IMG/VR virus record: IMGVR_UViG_3300006734_000039
Span: 1-23,749 of that record
Source of the DNA: a virus
Reading direction: 5' to 3' (one strand)
DNA: 23,749 nt
Shown: piece by piece, positions 8,561 to 15,331 of the stretch
Numbering within the stretch: the first letter of the stretch is position 1
Layout of the letters: the number at the start of each line of letters is the position of its first letter
The notes under the pieces: generated by a model
What the model was told of the DNA's origin: nothing
What the model saw: only the letters and a program-made list of their open reading frames with translations
Database searches by the model: none
Translations under genes and position numbers: made by a program

Positions 8561-8911
8561 ATGAATACCGAAAACAACAACACGCCAACGAAATGGGAAC
8601 AATCAATCATTGATTTGAACAAGGGAAAACAAATTGTCGAATCATTAGGTTGCGGCGATTCAATTAGTTTTTTAATTGATGAATATGATTTCGAAAATTA
8701 CACGGTTCAAATTGTGAAATCACAATGGTCGAAAACACAAAAAACATTTTGTGTTCGTGTTCACAATTATTCAACCGGCAAACGTCCACATTTACAAATT
8801 CCTTTGGACACATTGAAAAATTGCAAAATGATAATCAATGAATCAATCGAAAAAGGATTTATTCATTTTTGGACGGGACACATTGTCGAAGTTGGAAAAT
8901 TGATAAAATAA
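8561..8911 (+). CDS. Hypothetical protein behind duplicated leader (cargo gene 1)
   Basis: 116 residues, not recognised. Hydrophilic N-terminus rich in Asn and Thr (1-12), then a mixed alpha/beta pattern with a central segment around 35-75 (I-S-F-L-I-D-E-Y-D, then V-Q-I-V-K-S-Q-W and C-V-R-V-H-N-Y); no signal peptide or membrane segment. The open frame extends upstream to 8336, but the extension lies in the previous gene and the duplicated non-coding leader, so I start at 8561. It interrupts the head genes and is followed by a GC-rich hairpin, which makes it look like an independently regulated accessory gene (moron-like). It has no visible similarity to the gene behind the second leader copy. 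Confidence 0.7.
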   Translation: MNTENNNTPTKWEQSIIDLNKGKQIVESLGCGDSISFLIDEYDFENYTVQIVKSQWSKTQKTFCVRVHNYSTGKRPHLQIPLDTLKNCKMIINESIEKGFIHFWTGHIVEVGKLIK

Positions 8912-8917
8912 CGAACC

Positions 8918-8941
8918 GCCGCCGGTCATCACGCCGGCGGC
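8918..8941 (+). terminator. GC-rich hairpin, type GCCGCCGG/CCGGCGGC (copy 1)
   Basis: A perfect 8-base stem with the loop TCATCACG starts 7 bases after the stop of the first cargo gene. The following sequence is A- and C-rich, not a T-run, so classical intrinsic termination is doubtful; RNA processing or 3'-end protection is an alternative. Nearly identical hairpins lie at 9184-9207 and 17647-17669. Confidence 0.5.
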
Positions 8942-8981
8942 ATCACCAAAACCAAAAACAAACACCAAAAAAAACATCATT

Positions 8982-9176
8982 ATGACAATCGGACAAGCAA
9001 TCGCCACAATTTACAACCACAACACGACACCGCACAAAATCGATCAAACCGAACGTGTCGCCGCACAACAAAAAGCGGACACCGCGTTGAAATTCATTTC
9101 CAATTTAGACGCCGCGAAAAAGGATTTCGTTTTACAAACATTAACCGAAATGACCGAATATTTTTATTCGAAATAG
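8982..9176 (+). CDS. Small hypothetical protein
   Basis: 64 residues, unrecognised. The sequence predicts two or three helices (about 1-12, 22-42, 46-63), with no cysteines or membrane segment. The leader contains CCAAAAACAAA (8952-8962) and a second A-rich block immediately before CATCATT-ATG. It sits between two copies of the same GC-rich hairpin and ends in TAG, uncommon here. It is followed by a strong terminator at 9241-9276. Probably transcribed with the preceding cargo gene. Confidence 0.6.
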   Translation: MTIGQAIATIYNHNTTPHKIDQTERVAAQQKADTALKFISNLDAAKKDFVLQTLTEMTEYFYSK

Positions 9177-9183
9177 TGAATCC

Positions 9184-9207
9184 GCCGCCGGTCATCACGC
9201 CGACGGT
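9184..9207. terminator. GC-rich hairpin between convergent genes (copy 2)
   Basis: GCCGCCGG pairs with CCGACGGT (one C/A mismatch, one G-U pair) around the same TCATCACG loop used in copy 1. It sits between the end of the plus gene at 9176 and the end of the proposed minus gene at 9215, where a bidirectional terminator would be expected. Confidence 0.5.
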
Positions 9208-9214
9208 GTTCATT

Positions 9215-9433
9215 TTAACGCGCCACAATCACACGATTTGCGCCGGATGTCATCGATGTCCGGCGTTTTTGTTTTAATGCAACAAATCGTTTATTGTACG
9301 CATCAAACAACGAATTTTGATAATTAACGTCGACGTGTTCGAACGATTTGTCGGTTGTCAATCGAAATCGATTAAATCGCAATTCGTAAACGGTTTCGGA
9401 TTGGTTGAAAACTGCAAACCAATCAATCATCAT
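9215..9433 (-). CDS. Small hypothetical protein, second gene of minus unit
   Basis: 72 residues from the ATG at 9433. The start overlaps the end of the upstream minus gene (the codons ATG-ATG-ATT-GA span its stop), a common coupled arrangement. The middle has an alternating pattern (F-R-L-T-T-D-K-S-F, then N-S-L-F-D-A-Y-N-K) that looks protein-like. Against it: the plus-strand terminator at 9241-9276 lies inside its 3' end, so the last 15-20 residues are encoded by hairpin sequence. An upstream ATG at 9454 is possible but overlaps the first gene further. Not recognised. Confidence 0.45.
   Translation of the reverse strand: MMIDWFAVFNQSETVYELRFNRFRLTTDKSFEHVDVNYQNSLFDAYNKRFVALKQKRRTSMTSGANRVIVAR
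9241..9276 (+). terminator. Intrinsic terminator
   Basis: CGCCGGA (9241-9247) pairs with TCCGGCG (9259-9265) and is followed at once by TTTTTGTTTTA. The same T-tract follows the terminator after the capsid gene. It would stop plus-strand transcription from the small genes at 8561-9176 before the divergent control region. Confidence 0.75.
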
Positions 9434-9617
9434 TAAATGTTGACGTCGCGTCATTTGGTTTCGGTGTTGACCGACGAATCAATGAATAAATTGATTGCGG
9501 ATTTGATGCCGCGCGGCCGGTTGACAATTCGATTCGTGATTTTTCCGCAACAATTCGACGATGAACGTCGTCCGGAATGTCGCGCAAAACAATCGGTGAA
9601 ATTTTTTTGTTCGTCAT
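9423..9617 (-). CDS. Ribbon-helix-helix-like DNA-binding protein
   Basis: 64 residues. The start fits an Arc/MetJ/CopG-type fold: a short beta strand (I-S-P-I-V-L-R-D-I-P), helix 1 beginning D-D-V-H-R-R-I-V-A-E-K, and a second helix near residues 40-49 (Q-S-I-Y-S-L-I-R-R). Small proteins of this kind with an I-P-D-D/E-V-H motif are known from Bacteroidota phages and mobile elements. It is the only leftward unit in the window and is divergent from the scaffold/capsid operon. Its 5' region holds three TTGATTGCA repeats and a TAATTTTG box, which suggests autoregulation. The competing plus-strand frame (9437-9628) has no family look. Confidence 0.6.
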   Translation of the reverse strand: MTNKKISPIVLRDIPDDVHRRIVAEKSRIELSTGRAASNPQSIYSLIRRSTPKPNDATSTFNDD

Positions 9618-9624
9618 TATTGCG

Positions 9625-9651
9625 TTGATTGCATTGATTGCATTGATTGCA
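9625..9651. repeat. Three tandem TTGATTGCA repeats, possible operator
   Basis: Three perfect, directly adjacent 9-base units. They lie 8 bases upstream of the minus-strand ATG at 9617 and immediately downstream of its TAATTTTG box, so a protein bound here would sit over the start of that transcript. Direct repeats are a usual operator form for ribbon-helix-helix repressors. The assignment is inference. Confidence 0.55.
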
Positions 9652-9659
9652 CAAAATTA
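9652..9659 (-). promoter_or_regulatory. Minus-strand -7 box (TAATTTTG)
   Basis: Reads TAATTTTG on the minus strand, a match to the Bacteroidota -7 consensus TAnnTTTG. No TTG is found 17-23 bases upstream, so the -33 part is missing or degenerate. It would drive the ribbon-helix-helix gene. Confidence 0.4.
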
Positions 9660-9666
9660 GACACGA

Positions 9667-9699
9667 TTGCGTAATGAAATCACGTTGACGGTATTTTTG
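9667..9699 (+). promoter_or_regulatory. Promoter for scaffold/capsid operon
   Basis: TTG at 9667-9669, a 22-base spacer, then TATTTTTG at 9692-9699 fits TTG-N17-23-TAnnTTTG. The expected start point near 9705 would leave a leader of about 14 bases before the ATG at 9719. It is back-to-back with the minus-strand box. Confidence 0.6.
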
Positions 9700-9718
9700 A
9701 AAAAAATTTATTTGCCAA

Positions 9719-10606
9719 ATGTCAACAATTGGAAAACTTTTTGTCGAAATGTTATTGTCCGCCGGTATAAACGCGGATGATGAAAATTTGAATCAAATTG
9801 TCACGTCGGAAATTGATGTTCCGGATGACATCGCGAAATCGTTGAAATCGAATTTGATGACAATCGATTCCGCAAAACACAATCCGGATTTGAAAAAATA
9901 TTTTGTCGCACAAGCGTTAAACGCGGTCGACACGGAATTGGCCAACATCATTGAATCGAATGATTTTGACGATGTTGACAAATCAAATTTTAAATCCGAA
10001 AAATCATCGTACAAACGAATGAAATTGGTCGCGGACGCATTGTCGCAAAAGGCCAACAACGCAACCGTTGGAAACGTTCCCGATGATAAATTGAACACGT
10101 ACAAAAGCGAAATCGAAAAATTGAATTCGCAATTGTCACAAATAAAGGACGAACACGCATCGAAATTAAAATCGGTTCGTGATGAATCCGAACAAAACAT
10201 TTTGAATTTTGCGTTGAACGCCGAATTGAACGGCAAACAATACGCGAACGAATCATTGGACAAAAACGTCAATCGGATGATTGCGCGTCAATTGTTGGAT
10301 GATAAATTGAAATCGGACGGCGCGAAAATTATTCGAACCGACGCCGGTTTGAAATTGGTTCGATCGGATGATTCAGAAATGGATTTTATGGTCGAAAATA
10401 AAAACGTAAACTTTGGCGATTATGTTGACAATTTGTTGACCGGAGCAAAACTATTAAAAGTGAATGAAAGCGTTGACGCCGTAAATGGTCAAACGCAAAT
10501 CAATCAAACACGTCACATTTCAACATCGAACGATTTGTCATCGAATTCCGGAAATATCATTGCGGATTACGACCGACAATTGGCCGAATTGAATGGAACA
10601 AATTGA
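9719..10606 (+). CDS. Putative capsid scaffolding protein
   Basis: 295 residues, highly charged and mostly helical. A coiled coil covers about residues 124-165 (heptad-like leucines in K-L-N-T-Y-K-S-E-I-E-K-L-N-S-Q-L). The C-terminus is low-complexity, rich in Ser, Asn and Gln. Such acidic coiled-coil proteins immediately before the capsid gene are typically internal scaffolds that guide shell assembly and then leave. No protease motif was seen. The gene begins the operon driven by the 9667-9699 promoter, and the capsid gene follows 22 bases later. Confidence 0.7.
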   Translation: MSTIGKLFVEMLLSAGINADDENLNQIVTSEIDVPDDIAKSLKSNLMTIDSAKHNPDLKKYFVAQALNAVDTELANIIESNDFDDVDKSNFKSEKSSYKRMKLVADALSQKANNATVGNVPDDKLNTYKSEIEKLNSQLSQIKDEHASKLKSVRDESEQNILNFALNAELNGKQYANESLDKNVNRMIARQLLDDKLKSDGAKIIRTDAGLKLVRSDDSEMDFMVENKNVNFGDYVDNLLTGAKLLKVNESVDAVNGQTQINQTRHISTSNDLSSNSGNIIADYDRQLAELNGTN

Positions 10607-10628
10607 TAAACTGCAAAAAAATTAAATT

Positions 10629-11786
10629 ATGTTAGGTTTTGCGTCATCATTATTACAACACTTGAAAGTGTTGTTGGAATCAAATTACGCCGGAACGAAA
10701 ATTATGCCGACCGGTTTTATGAAAGCACTTGTCGAAAATAATCCGTCATTGCGAATTTCGTCCGTGAACGGTGATTCGATTGAAGGGTTGAAACGGTCAA
10801 CGGCGTCCGGACACATTCGCGACGTGCGTTTGAAATATTTACCGAGAATCACGCCGGATCAAATAAGCGATTACGACAATTGCGAAAATGATTTCGGATT
10901 TCAGTATTCCGAAACCGAATTAAGAACACCGTTGTTTTCAAAGGCCGGTTTTCAATTGGAATGGGGATTCGTGGAACGTTACAAAGAAGAAGCTTCACGC
11001 CTTGTTTCATTGGGTTCAACACCGGATGTTGTTGTTTTGAATGAAATGGTCGAACAAATTATGCACACCGTTAACGGTCTTGTTGCAAATATGGACGGCA
11101 AATTGTTGAGTTCGGTTGTTTGGGGAATTAACGCGTCGACCGGTCTTAACACCGCAAAAACAATTAACATCAACAAGGACGGTTCGGTTTTCGATTTGTC
11201 GGACGGTGTGACGGAAATTTTGCACGATGCAAGTGTGAACGAAATCATCGGTTCACCGATTATTGTCGGATCCGGTTTAATGAACAAATATGAAATCGCC
11301 AAAGCCGCAACCGGCGTTAATGGCGGCGGATTGAATCGTTCATTGCAATCCGGTTACGATTGGTATTACGACCGACCGTCCGAATTTGTTTGGGGAACAG
11401 ATCACGTCGGCGTTTTTGCAAAAGGAACGGTCGGCCTTGTTGACATTGATCGTTATATTGCGTGGAAAACCGGACGTCACGGAACATCCGAATTTGCACA
11501 AATCACGTTGCCAATTGAAACAACCGACGGAACGCCGCAAACAATGACGTTCAATTTGCAAATCCGCGAATTGGATTGTCCGGCCGAAGCGTTTGACGGT
11601 TACGAAACGCGTTCAATGGGTCGCGGATATCAAATATTGATTTCGAAAAACTTTGGTTTATTCCAAGCTCCGATAGATCAATATTCAGCAACCGACCAAT
11701 TGGCCGGAAACAATGGCGCGTTATTATACAACGTCACCAACGATTGTGATTCTTGCACAACGCCGCCGATTCCGCCGATTGTTTAA
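10629..11786 (+). CDS. Major capsid protein
   Basis: 385 residues; size, place between scaffold and connector genes, and a mixed alpha/beta sequence without membrane segments fit the shell protein, presumably HK97-fold. Residues 65-135 hold a conserved-looking block (L-P-R-I-T-P-D-Q-I, then E-L-R-T-P-L-F-S-K), and the last 20 residues are Pro/Cys-rich. Base usage differs from neighbours: the first 600 bases have 20 AG/CT dinucleotides against about 6 in other genes, with several CTT leucine codons elsewhere almost unused, as expected for selection for high expression. A strong terminator follows, so its mRNA probably ends there. Confidence 0.75.
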   Translation: MLGFASSLLQHLKVLLESNYAGTKIMPTGFMKALVENNPSLRISSVNGDSIEGLKRSTASGHIRDVRLKYLPRITPDQISDYDNCENDFGFQYSETELRTPLFSKAGFQLEWGFVERYKEEASRLVSLGSTPDVVVLNEMVEQIMHTVNGLVANMDGKLLSSVVWGINASTGLNTAKTININKDGSVFDLSDGVTEILHDASVNEIIGSPIIVGSGLMNKYEIAKAATGVNGGGLNRSLQSGYDWYYDRPSEFVWGTDHVGVFAKGTVGLVDIDRYIAWKTGRHGTSEFAQITLPIETTDGTPQTMTFNLQIRELDCPAEAFDGYETRSMGRGYQILISKNFGLFQAPIDQYSATDQLAGNNGALLYNVTNDCDSCTTPPIPPIV

Positions 11787-11827
11787 GTTTTTACGGTCGA
11801 CCAAAAATTTTTAACGGTTGATTATTG

Positions 11828-11870
11828 AAACGGCGCGTCATTCATTTGGCGCGCCGTTTTTGTTTTACTT
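11828..11870 (+). terminator. Intrinsic terminator after capsid gene
   Basis: A perfect 10-base stem AAACGGCGCG (11828-11837)/CGCGCCGTTT (11850-11859), with a 12-base loop, leads into TTTTTGTTTTA. The strongest terminator in the window; it closes the scaffold-capsid unit. Confidence 0.85.
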
Positions 11871-11873
11871 TTG
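11845..11873 (+). promoter_or_regulatory. Promoter nested in terminator
   Basis: TTTG at 11845-11848 (inside the terminator loop), a 17-base spacer, and TACTTTTG at 11866-11873 (inside and just after the T-tract) match TTG-N17-23-TAnnTTTG. The -7 box ends four bases before the ATG at 11878, so transcription would begin at or next to the start codon, giving a leaderless message. Confidence 0.65.
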
Positions 11874-11877
11874 ATTT

Positions 11878-12906
11878 ATGGATTGTTTAAAAAATTTTAT
11901 TGGAATTCGTGGTTGCGGAAACACACAACCGGATTCGGGTTTGTTCATCAACGATTTGGCCGGAATCAATTTAAAATCAATCGACGCCGTTGTGAACGCC
12001 GAGCAAACAACGTTTTTGAATGTTTGGCGTGATGTTCAATTGCGCGCCGGCCGACGATTCGAAACCGACGTGACGTCGTATTTGCGCCGCAAATACAAAA
12101 TCAACAAATTGTTCGACCAATTTCAATTCGGGCGTGTTTACGACGAATCAAACGTTCGACCGATGTCCGATGAATTTCGCGGCGTTGAAATTGAATTGTC
12201 GCCGTACAACCAACAACAACCGGAAATGTCGCCATTTATGACGATTGTTTTGACACGGTTTCGTTATTGGGCGACGGCCGACCAAACAATCACATTTGTC
12301 ATTGCAAATTCGGAACAACAAATTGAATTGACGACGGTGACGGTTGACGTTATTGCAAATCAATGGAATGACGTATTTGCGGAATTTAAAACCGACGCAT
12401 TGTCAACGCCGCGTTCGATTTCGGTCGGTTACAATGCAATCGATGTTGATTCGGTCAAAACTGAAATAACGGCCAACACCGGACGCGCAACAAGCGGTTG
12501 CGGTTGCACATTTGCAATTCCGGATGTTTGTGACGGTCGGATTCGTGGTATTGTTTATGACAACGCAACCGGCGAACAAACATTTGTCAATGATAACGGT
12601 TTCGGATTATCCGGTTTCGCGGCGTTGCGTTGCGGTTACGACGGATTAATTTGTTCGAACCGGTCAATTTTTGCGTCGGCGTTTTGGTATTTGTGCGGCG
12701 TCGAAATGTTGGTTGAACGAAAATTCACCGATCGCGTGAATAAATATTCAACGATTGACAAAAAGAAAGCCGACGAATTGCACGAATATTATTTGGAACG
12801 ATACCAAAACGAAATTGACGTTGTTTTGGACACGTTGGATTTGAACGATTACGATTGTTGTATTGATTGCAATCCGGTCGTTTCACGCGTTGAAACAATG
12901 CCATGA
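11878..12906 (+). CDS. Putative head-completion/connector protein
   Basis: 342 residues beginning with the pattern C-L-K-N-F-I-G-I-R-G-C-G, then S-G-L-F-I-N-D-L-A-G-I near residues 20-30, which recurs in Bacteroidota phage proteins encoded just after the capsid. Cysteine-rich towards the end (C-G-C at about 202-204, D-C-C-I-D-C near 320). The C-terminal 60 residues are helical. The promoter overlaps the upstream terminator. The stop overlaps the next start (ATGA). The role in joining head and tail is inferred from position only. Confidence 0.6.
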   Translation: MDCLKNFIGIRGCGNTQPDSGLFINDLAGINLKSIDAVVNAEQTTFLNVWRDVQLRAGRRFETDVTSYLRRKYKINKLFDQFQFGRVYDESNVRPMSDEFRGVEIELSPYNQQQPEMSPFMTIVLTRFRYWATADQTITFVIANSEQQIELTTVTVDVIANQWNDVFAEFKTDALSTPRSISVGYNAIDVDSVKTEITANTGRATSGCGCTFAIPDVCDGRIRGIVYDNATGEQTFVNDNGFGLSGFAALRCGYDGLICSNRSIFASAFWYLCGVEMLVERKFTDRVNKYSTIDKKKADELHEYYLERYQNEIDVVLDTLDLNDYDCCIDCNPVVSRVETMP

Positions 12907-13502
12907 TCACAATTAAAGCGGATGCAAACGACGATTTAAAAAAATTGTTTGCGACATTAAACGAATTGAAACCAAATCAACCAACGATGTCACAAATCGT
13001 TCGGACGGTTGCGTTTGATGTTTTAGCCGATATGACGCCGCGAATTATTCAACGCGGCGGCGCATCCGACGGATCAAATATTGGTTCATATTCAAAAAAA
13101 CCGACGTACATTTCCGCAAAGAACAATCCGGCGCGTTCGTTTGGTCAACCGTTGGGAAAACGATTCAACGGCAAACGCCGGTCAATTTTTGCGTCGGGCA
13201 AAAAGGCCGGTCAATCGCACACGTCACGTTATTTCGAACGCGGTTATGATGAATACAAAACAAAGGTTGGTCGGAACATTGGTTCGGTCAATTTGCGTTT
13301 GTCCGGTCAAATGATGAATTCGTTCACCGTATTACAAACGGCGCGCGGTTGGGGTTTGGGTTGGAACAACAAAAAATTGTTGGAACGCGCGGAACATTTC
13401 GAAAACAAATATTCGAAACCTATTTTTGCAATGACCGCGCGTGAACGTGCAATAATGAATCGAACGGCCAACAAAATGTTGAACGATGCCATTTCAAAAT
13501 GA
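12903..13502 (+). CDS. Tail-completion/virion morphogenesis-like protein
   Basis: 199 residues, strongly basic. An N-terminal helix leads into V-R-T-V-A-F-D-V-L-A-D-M-T-P-R-I, followed by a Gly/Ser/Lys-rich region (55-120) and a segment V-N-L-R-L-S-G-Q-M-M-N-S-F near 135-148. This order (helix, I-x-x-x-G motif, then L-S-G-x-M) is usual in HK97 gp10-like/tail-completion proteins. It overlaps both neighbours (4 bases upstream, 17 bases downstream). Function is a family-pattern and context inference. Confidence 0.6.
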   Translation: MITIKADANDDLKKLFATLNELKPNQPTMSQIVRTVAFDVLADMTPRIIQRGGASDGSNIGSYSKKPTYISAKNNPARSFGQPLGKRFNGKRRSIFASGKKAGQSHTSRYFERGYDEYKTKVGRNIGSVNLRLSGQMMNSFTVLQTARGWGLGWNNKKLLERAEHFENKYSKPIFAMTARERAIMNRTANKMLNDAISK

Positions 13503-14094
13503 ACAAATAAAAATCATCAACGACACATTGCGCGTTGGCGCGTTGGGCGATGAACGTTTCGCCGGCGCGCGTTGGATTGATTCAATCGCGAAATTGGCAA
13601 TCGAAAACGATGATGAAAACGCCGACCGAACGTTTCCGTTTTATTTCAACGAAAATCATTCACCGGAAACGGTTGACATCAATGACACGTATTCATTGAC
13701 AATTTATCATCGACATTTGTCATCAACGTTCGAACAAACCGAAAATCGTTTTGGTGATTCGTCGACGCGAATCAATGAAAACGCATCAATGACAATGGTC
13801 GTTTTTGGTAATTCCGACCGGTTGAACATCAACGCGGAACAATTACAATCATTGTTTATTTTAGCAATGCCGACAAACATCACGAAATCGATGTTGTCCG
13901 GAATACGAATTGACGCGATGAACATCACGTTGAACACCGTTCAAAACAATTCATTGTCCGTTTTTGGTGATGAATTTACCGGTGTTGATTACGCGATTTC
14001 GCCGTCGGACATTTTATTCAAAATTGATTATCAAATCGCGACACAATATCGACGCGATTGTTTTGATCTTTGTGACTGCGAATTTGCGCGGTAA
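13486..14094 (+). CDS. Putative tail terminator/minor tail protein
   Basis: 202 residues, not firmly recognised. Mixed alpha/beta with a hydrophobic strand T-M-V-V-F-G-N near 103-109, an L-Q-S-L-F-I-L-A-M helix at about 119-127, and a Cys-containing tail (C-F-D-L-C-D-C near 192-198). It lies between a tail-completion-like gene and the major tail gene, where siphophages usually encode the tail terminator. It overlaps the preceding gene by 17 bases; the ATG at 13486 is the only good start in frame. Confidence 0.5.
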   Translation: MPFQNEQIKIINDTLRVGALGDERFAGARWIDSIAKLAIENDDENADRTFPFYFNENHSPETVDINDTYSLTIYHRHLSSTFEQTENRFGDSSTRINENASMTMVVFGNSDRLNINAEQLQSLFILAMPTNITKSMLSGIRIDAMNITLNTVQNNSLSVFGDEFTGVDYAISPSDILFKIDYQIATQYRRDCFDLCDCEFAR

Positions 14095-14129
14095 TACATT
14101 ACAAAAAGCCAACATTAAAATCAAAAAAA

Positions 14130-14681
14130 ATGGCAATTAGTGGTTATTATCCGGACACGTGCAACGCAATCGTTCCACCGCACACGTGCGATCCGTGTTT
14201 GGAAAGGGAATACGGACGAATTCGCGCCGTTGCATTTATCAAAGGCGATTACACGTTCATTGATCCAACAAGTCAAATTGAATGGGAAAACGCAATTCAA
14301 AACGGTGACGTTGTATTGATTCCGGCGGTTCACGGTTCATTGCCCGCGCCGACCGAACAATTGGGAACGGGTTACGGTGACACCGTTGAAACGTTACTTG
14401 GTTTCGAATACGCATTGCAATATTTCGATCCGAATTACGCGGAAAACTGTGATTTTTACAACGCTTTGAAACGTTCGCAAGATTATCGATTTATGTATAA
14501 AACCGAAACAATGGGACACATAACCGACAAAACGGTGACGGTGATTCCGAAAAATCCGGTCGAAGATGATCTAAATTCCGAAGTCGTTTGGGATGTTACC
14601 GTCAAATGGAAAGATTCAGAACACGCGTGTCCGTTCAAATTTCCGGCGGCCGTTCTTGAATGTTATGAATTGGGGGAATAA
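14130..14681 (+). CDS. Major tail (tube) protein, short form
   Basis: 183 residues. Residues 18-55 (C-D-P-C, then E-Y-G-R-I-R-A-V-A-F-I, then F-I-D-P-T) and the C-terminal block (about 143-178: V-I-P-K-N-P-V, D-L-N-S-E-V-V-W-D-V, C-P-F-K-F-P) match what I know of the tail tube proteins of Bacteroidota siphophages. It is preceded by a very A-rich leader. I count 14 AG/CT dinucleotides in 552 bases, more than the background, consistent with high expression. The last codons contain a G-run and the frame one base back stays open, so ribosomes are probably shifted to make a longer form. Confidence 0.7.
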   Translation: MAISGYYPDTCNAIVPPHTCDPCLEREYGRIRAVAFIKGDYTFIDPTSQIEWENAIQNGDVVLIPAVHGSLPAPTEQLGTGYGDTVETLLGFEYALQYFDPNYAENCDFYNALKRSQDYRFMYKTETMGHITDKTVTVIPKNPVEDDLNSEVVWDVTVKWKDSEHACPFKFPAAVLECYELGE

Positions 14682-14714
14682 CCGGTGACTGCATTTGTGC
14701 GTATGCCGTCACCG
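14672..14714 (+). other. Programmed -1 ribosomal frameshift signal
   Basis: The zero frame reads TTG-GGG-GAA-TAA; the -1 frame reads GGG-GGA-ATA and is open to 15331. The run GGGGGA (14672-14677) allows the GGG-decoding tRNA to re-pair perfectly one base back. A stem begins at 14683, after a 5-base spacer: CGGTGAC (14683-14689) pairs with GTCACCG (14708-14714), and after a T/C mismatch GCAT (14691-14694) pairs with ATGC (14703-14706), loop of 8 bases. Slippery run, short spacer and hairpin are the standard arrangement. Confidence 0.75.
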
Positions 14715-15331
14715 CGCCAAATTTTAAGGTAGATATCAATCCGGCCGGTGATCGTATATTTACGATTGCCGACATTCCGCAATTTGATTCATCCGGCGCA
14801 CACGTATTTTCGCAATATCGCGTCACCGAATACATCGGCGGCGTGATGACGAACCAACAATCCGGAACAATTTATTCCGGTGATCCGTACGCAAGTTTGG
14901 TTTTCAGTTACACGCCGACCGGCGCAACGTATGTTGTCAACCGCGTGTCATATTTTTCCGGCGGAACGGTTTCAAATTTGGTTGTTCCGGTTGAATTTGA
15001 CGCAACGAATTCAATTGTTGCACGTGCATCGTGGAAATTGCCACAATTGACGTTGAATTGCCGTGATGCAATTTGTCAATTCTCGTTTCAAGTTGATTCA
15101 ATGACGACACCGCGAACGTCATCACCGGCATTTTTTGACGGCGACGGAAATCAAATTGGTGTCGGAACGATATTCAACGGAACATTGCCGGAAAACAAAA
15201 CCGGTCTTGGTTATCCGATTACATTCGGATTTTCCGGTGGATTGGATGTAACACAATGGCCGGATTTGCCGAACGCAATGCAACCATTTGAATTTTGCGC
15301 GGTTGGATTTTCATTTGTTGATTGCGTGTGA
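14675..15331 (+). CDS. Major tail protein C-terminal extension (-1 frame)
   Basis: The frame is open from 14669 with no ATG, GTG or TTG until GTG 14843/ATG 14846, yet the 57 codons before that are protein-like (F-K-V-D-I-N-P-A-G-D-R-I-F-T-I, then I-P-Q-F-D-S-S-G-A). So it is best read as an extension of the tail tube gene: 182 residues plus about 218 give a 400-residue long form. The extension is beta-rich, with Gly/Thr/Pro spacing suggestive of a surface or Ig-like domain; the fold is not assigned. Long forms of major tail proteins made by frameshifting are known in other siphophages such as Listeria PSA. Its stop overlaps the holin-like start (TGATG). Confidence 0.7.
   Translation, partial: GITGDCICAYAVTAPNFKVDINPAGDRIFTIADIPQFDSSGAHVFSQYRVTEYIGGVMTNQQSGTIYSGDPYASLVFSYTPTGATYVVNRVSYFSGGTVSNLVVPVEFDATNSIVARASWKLPQLTLNCRDAICQFSFQVDSMTTPRTSSPAFFDGDGNQIGVGTIFNGTLPENKTGLGYPITFGFSGGLDVTQWPDLPNAMQPFEFCAVGFSFVDCV

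Noticed and set aside
9437-9628. Plus-strand frame of 63 codons opposite the ribbon-helix-helix gene
   Set aside because: No leader motif, no family pattern, and it would run through the minus gene and into the repeat region; the minus frame has a clear fold pattern.
9625-9651. Possible CRISPR-like or microsatellite array
   Set aside because: Only three adjacent 9-base units with no spacers; position at a promoter makes an operator more likely.
9451-9654. Minus-strand frame with C-N-Q repeats
   Set aside because: The repeated residues are only the translation of the TTGATTGCA tandem repeats; it lies out of frame with the better minus gene.
9793-10272. Minus-strand frame of 159 codons in the scaffold gene
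   Set aside because: Antisense of a coiled-coil gene; the phenylalanine- and serine-rich translation is the expected mirror of GAA/AAA-type codons.
14843-15331. Separate gene starting at GTG 14843 or ATG 14846
   Set aside because: The same frame is open and protein-like for 57 codons upstream without a start, and joins the tail tube gene at a slippery run with a stem-loop.
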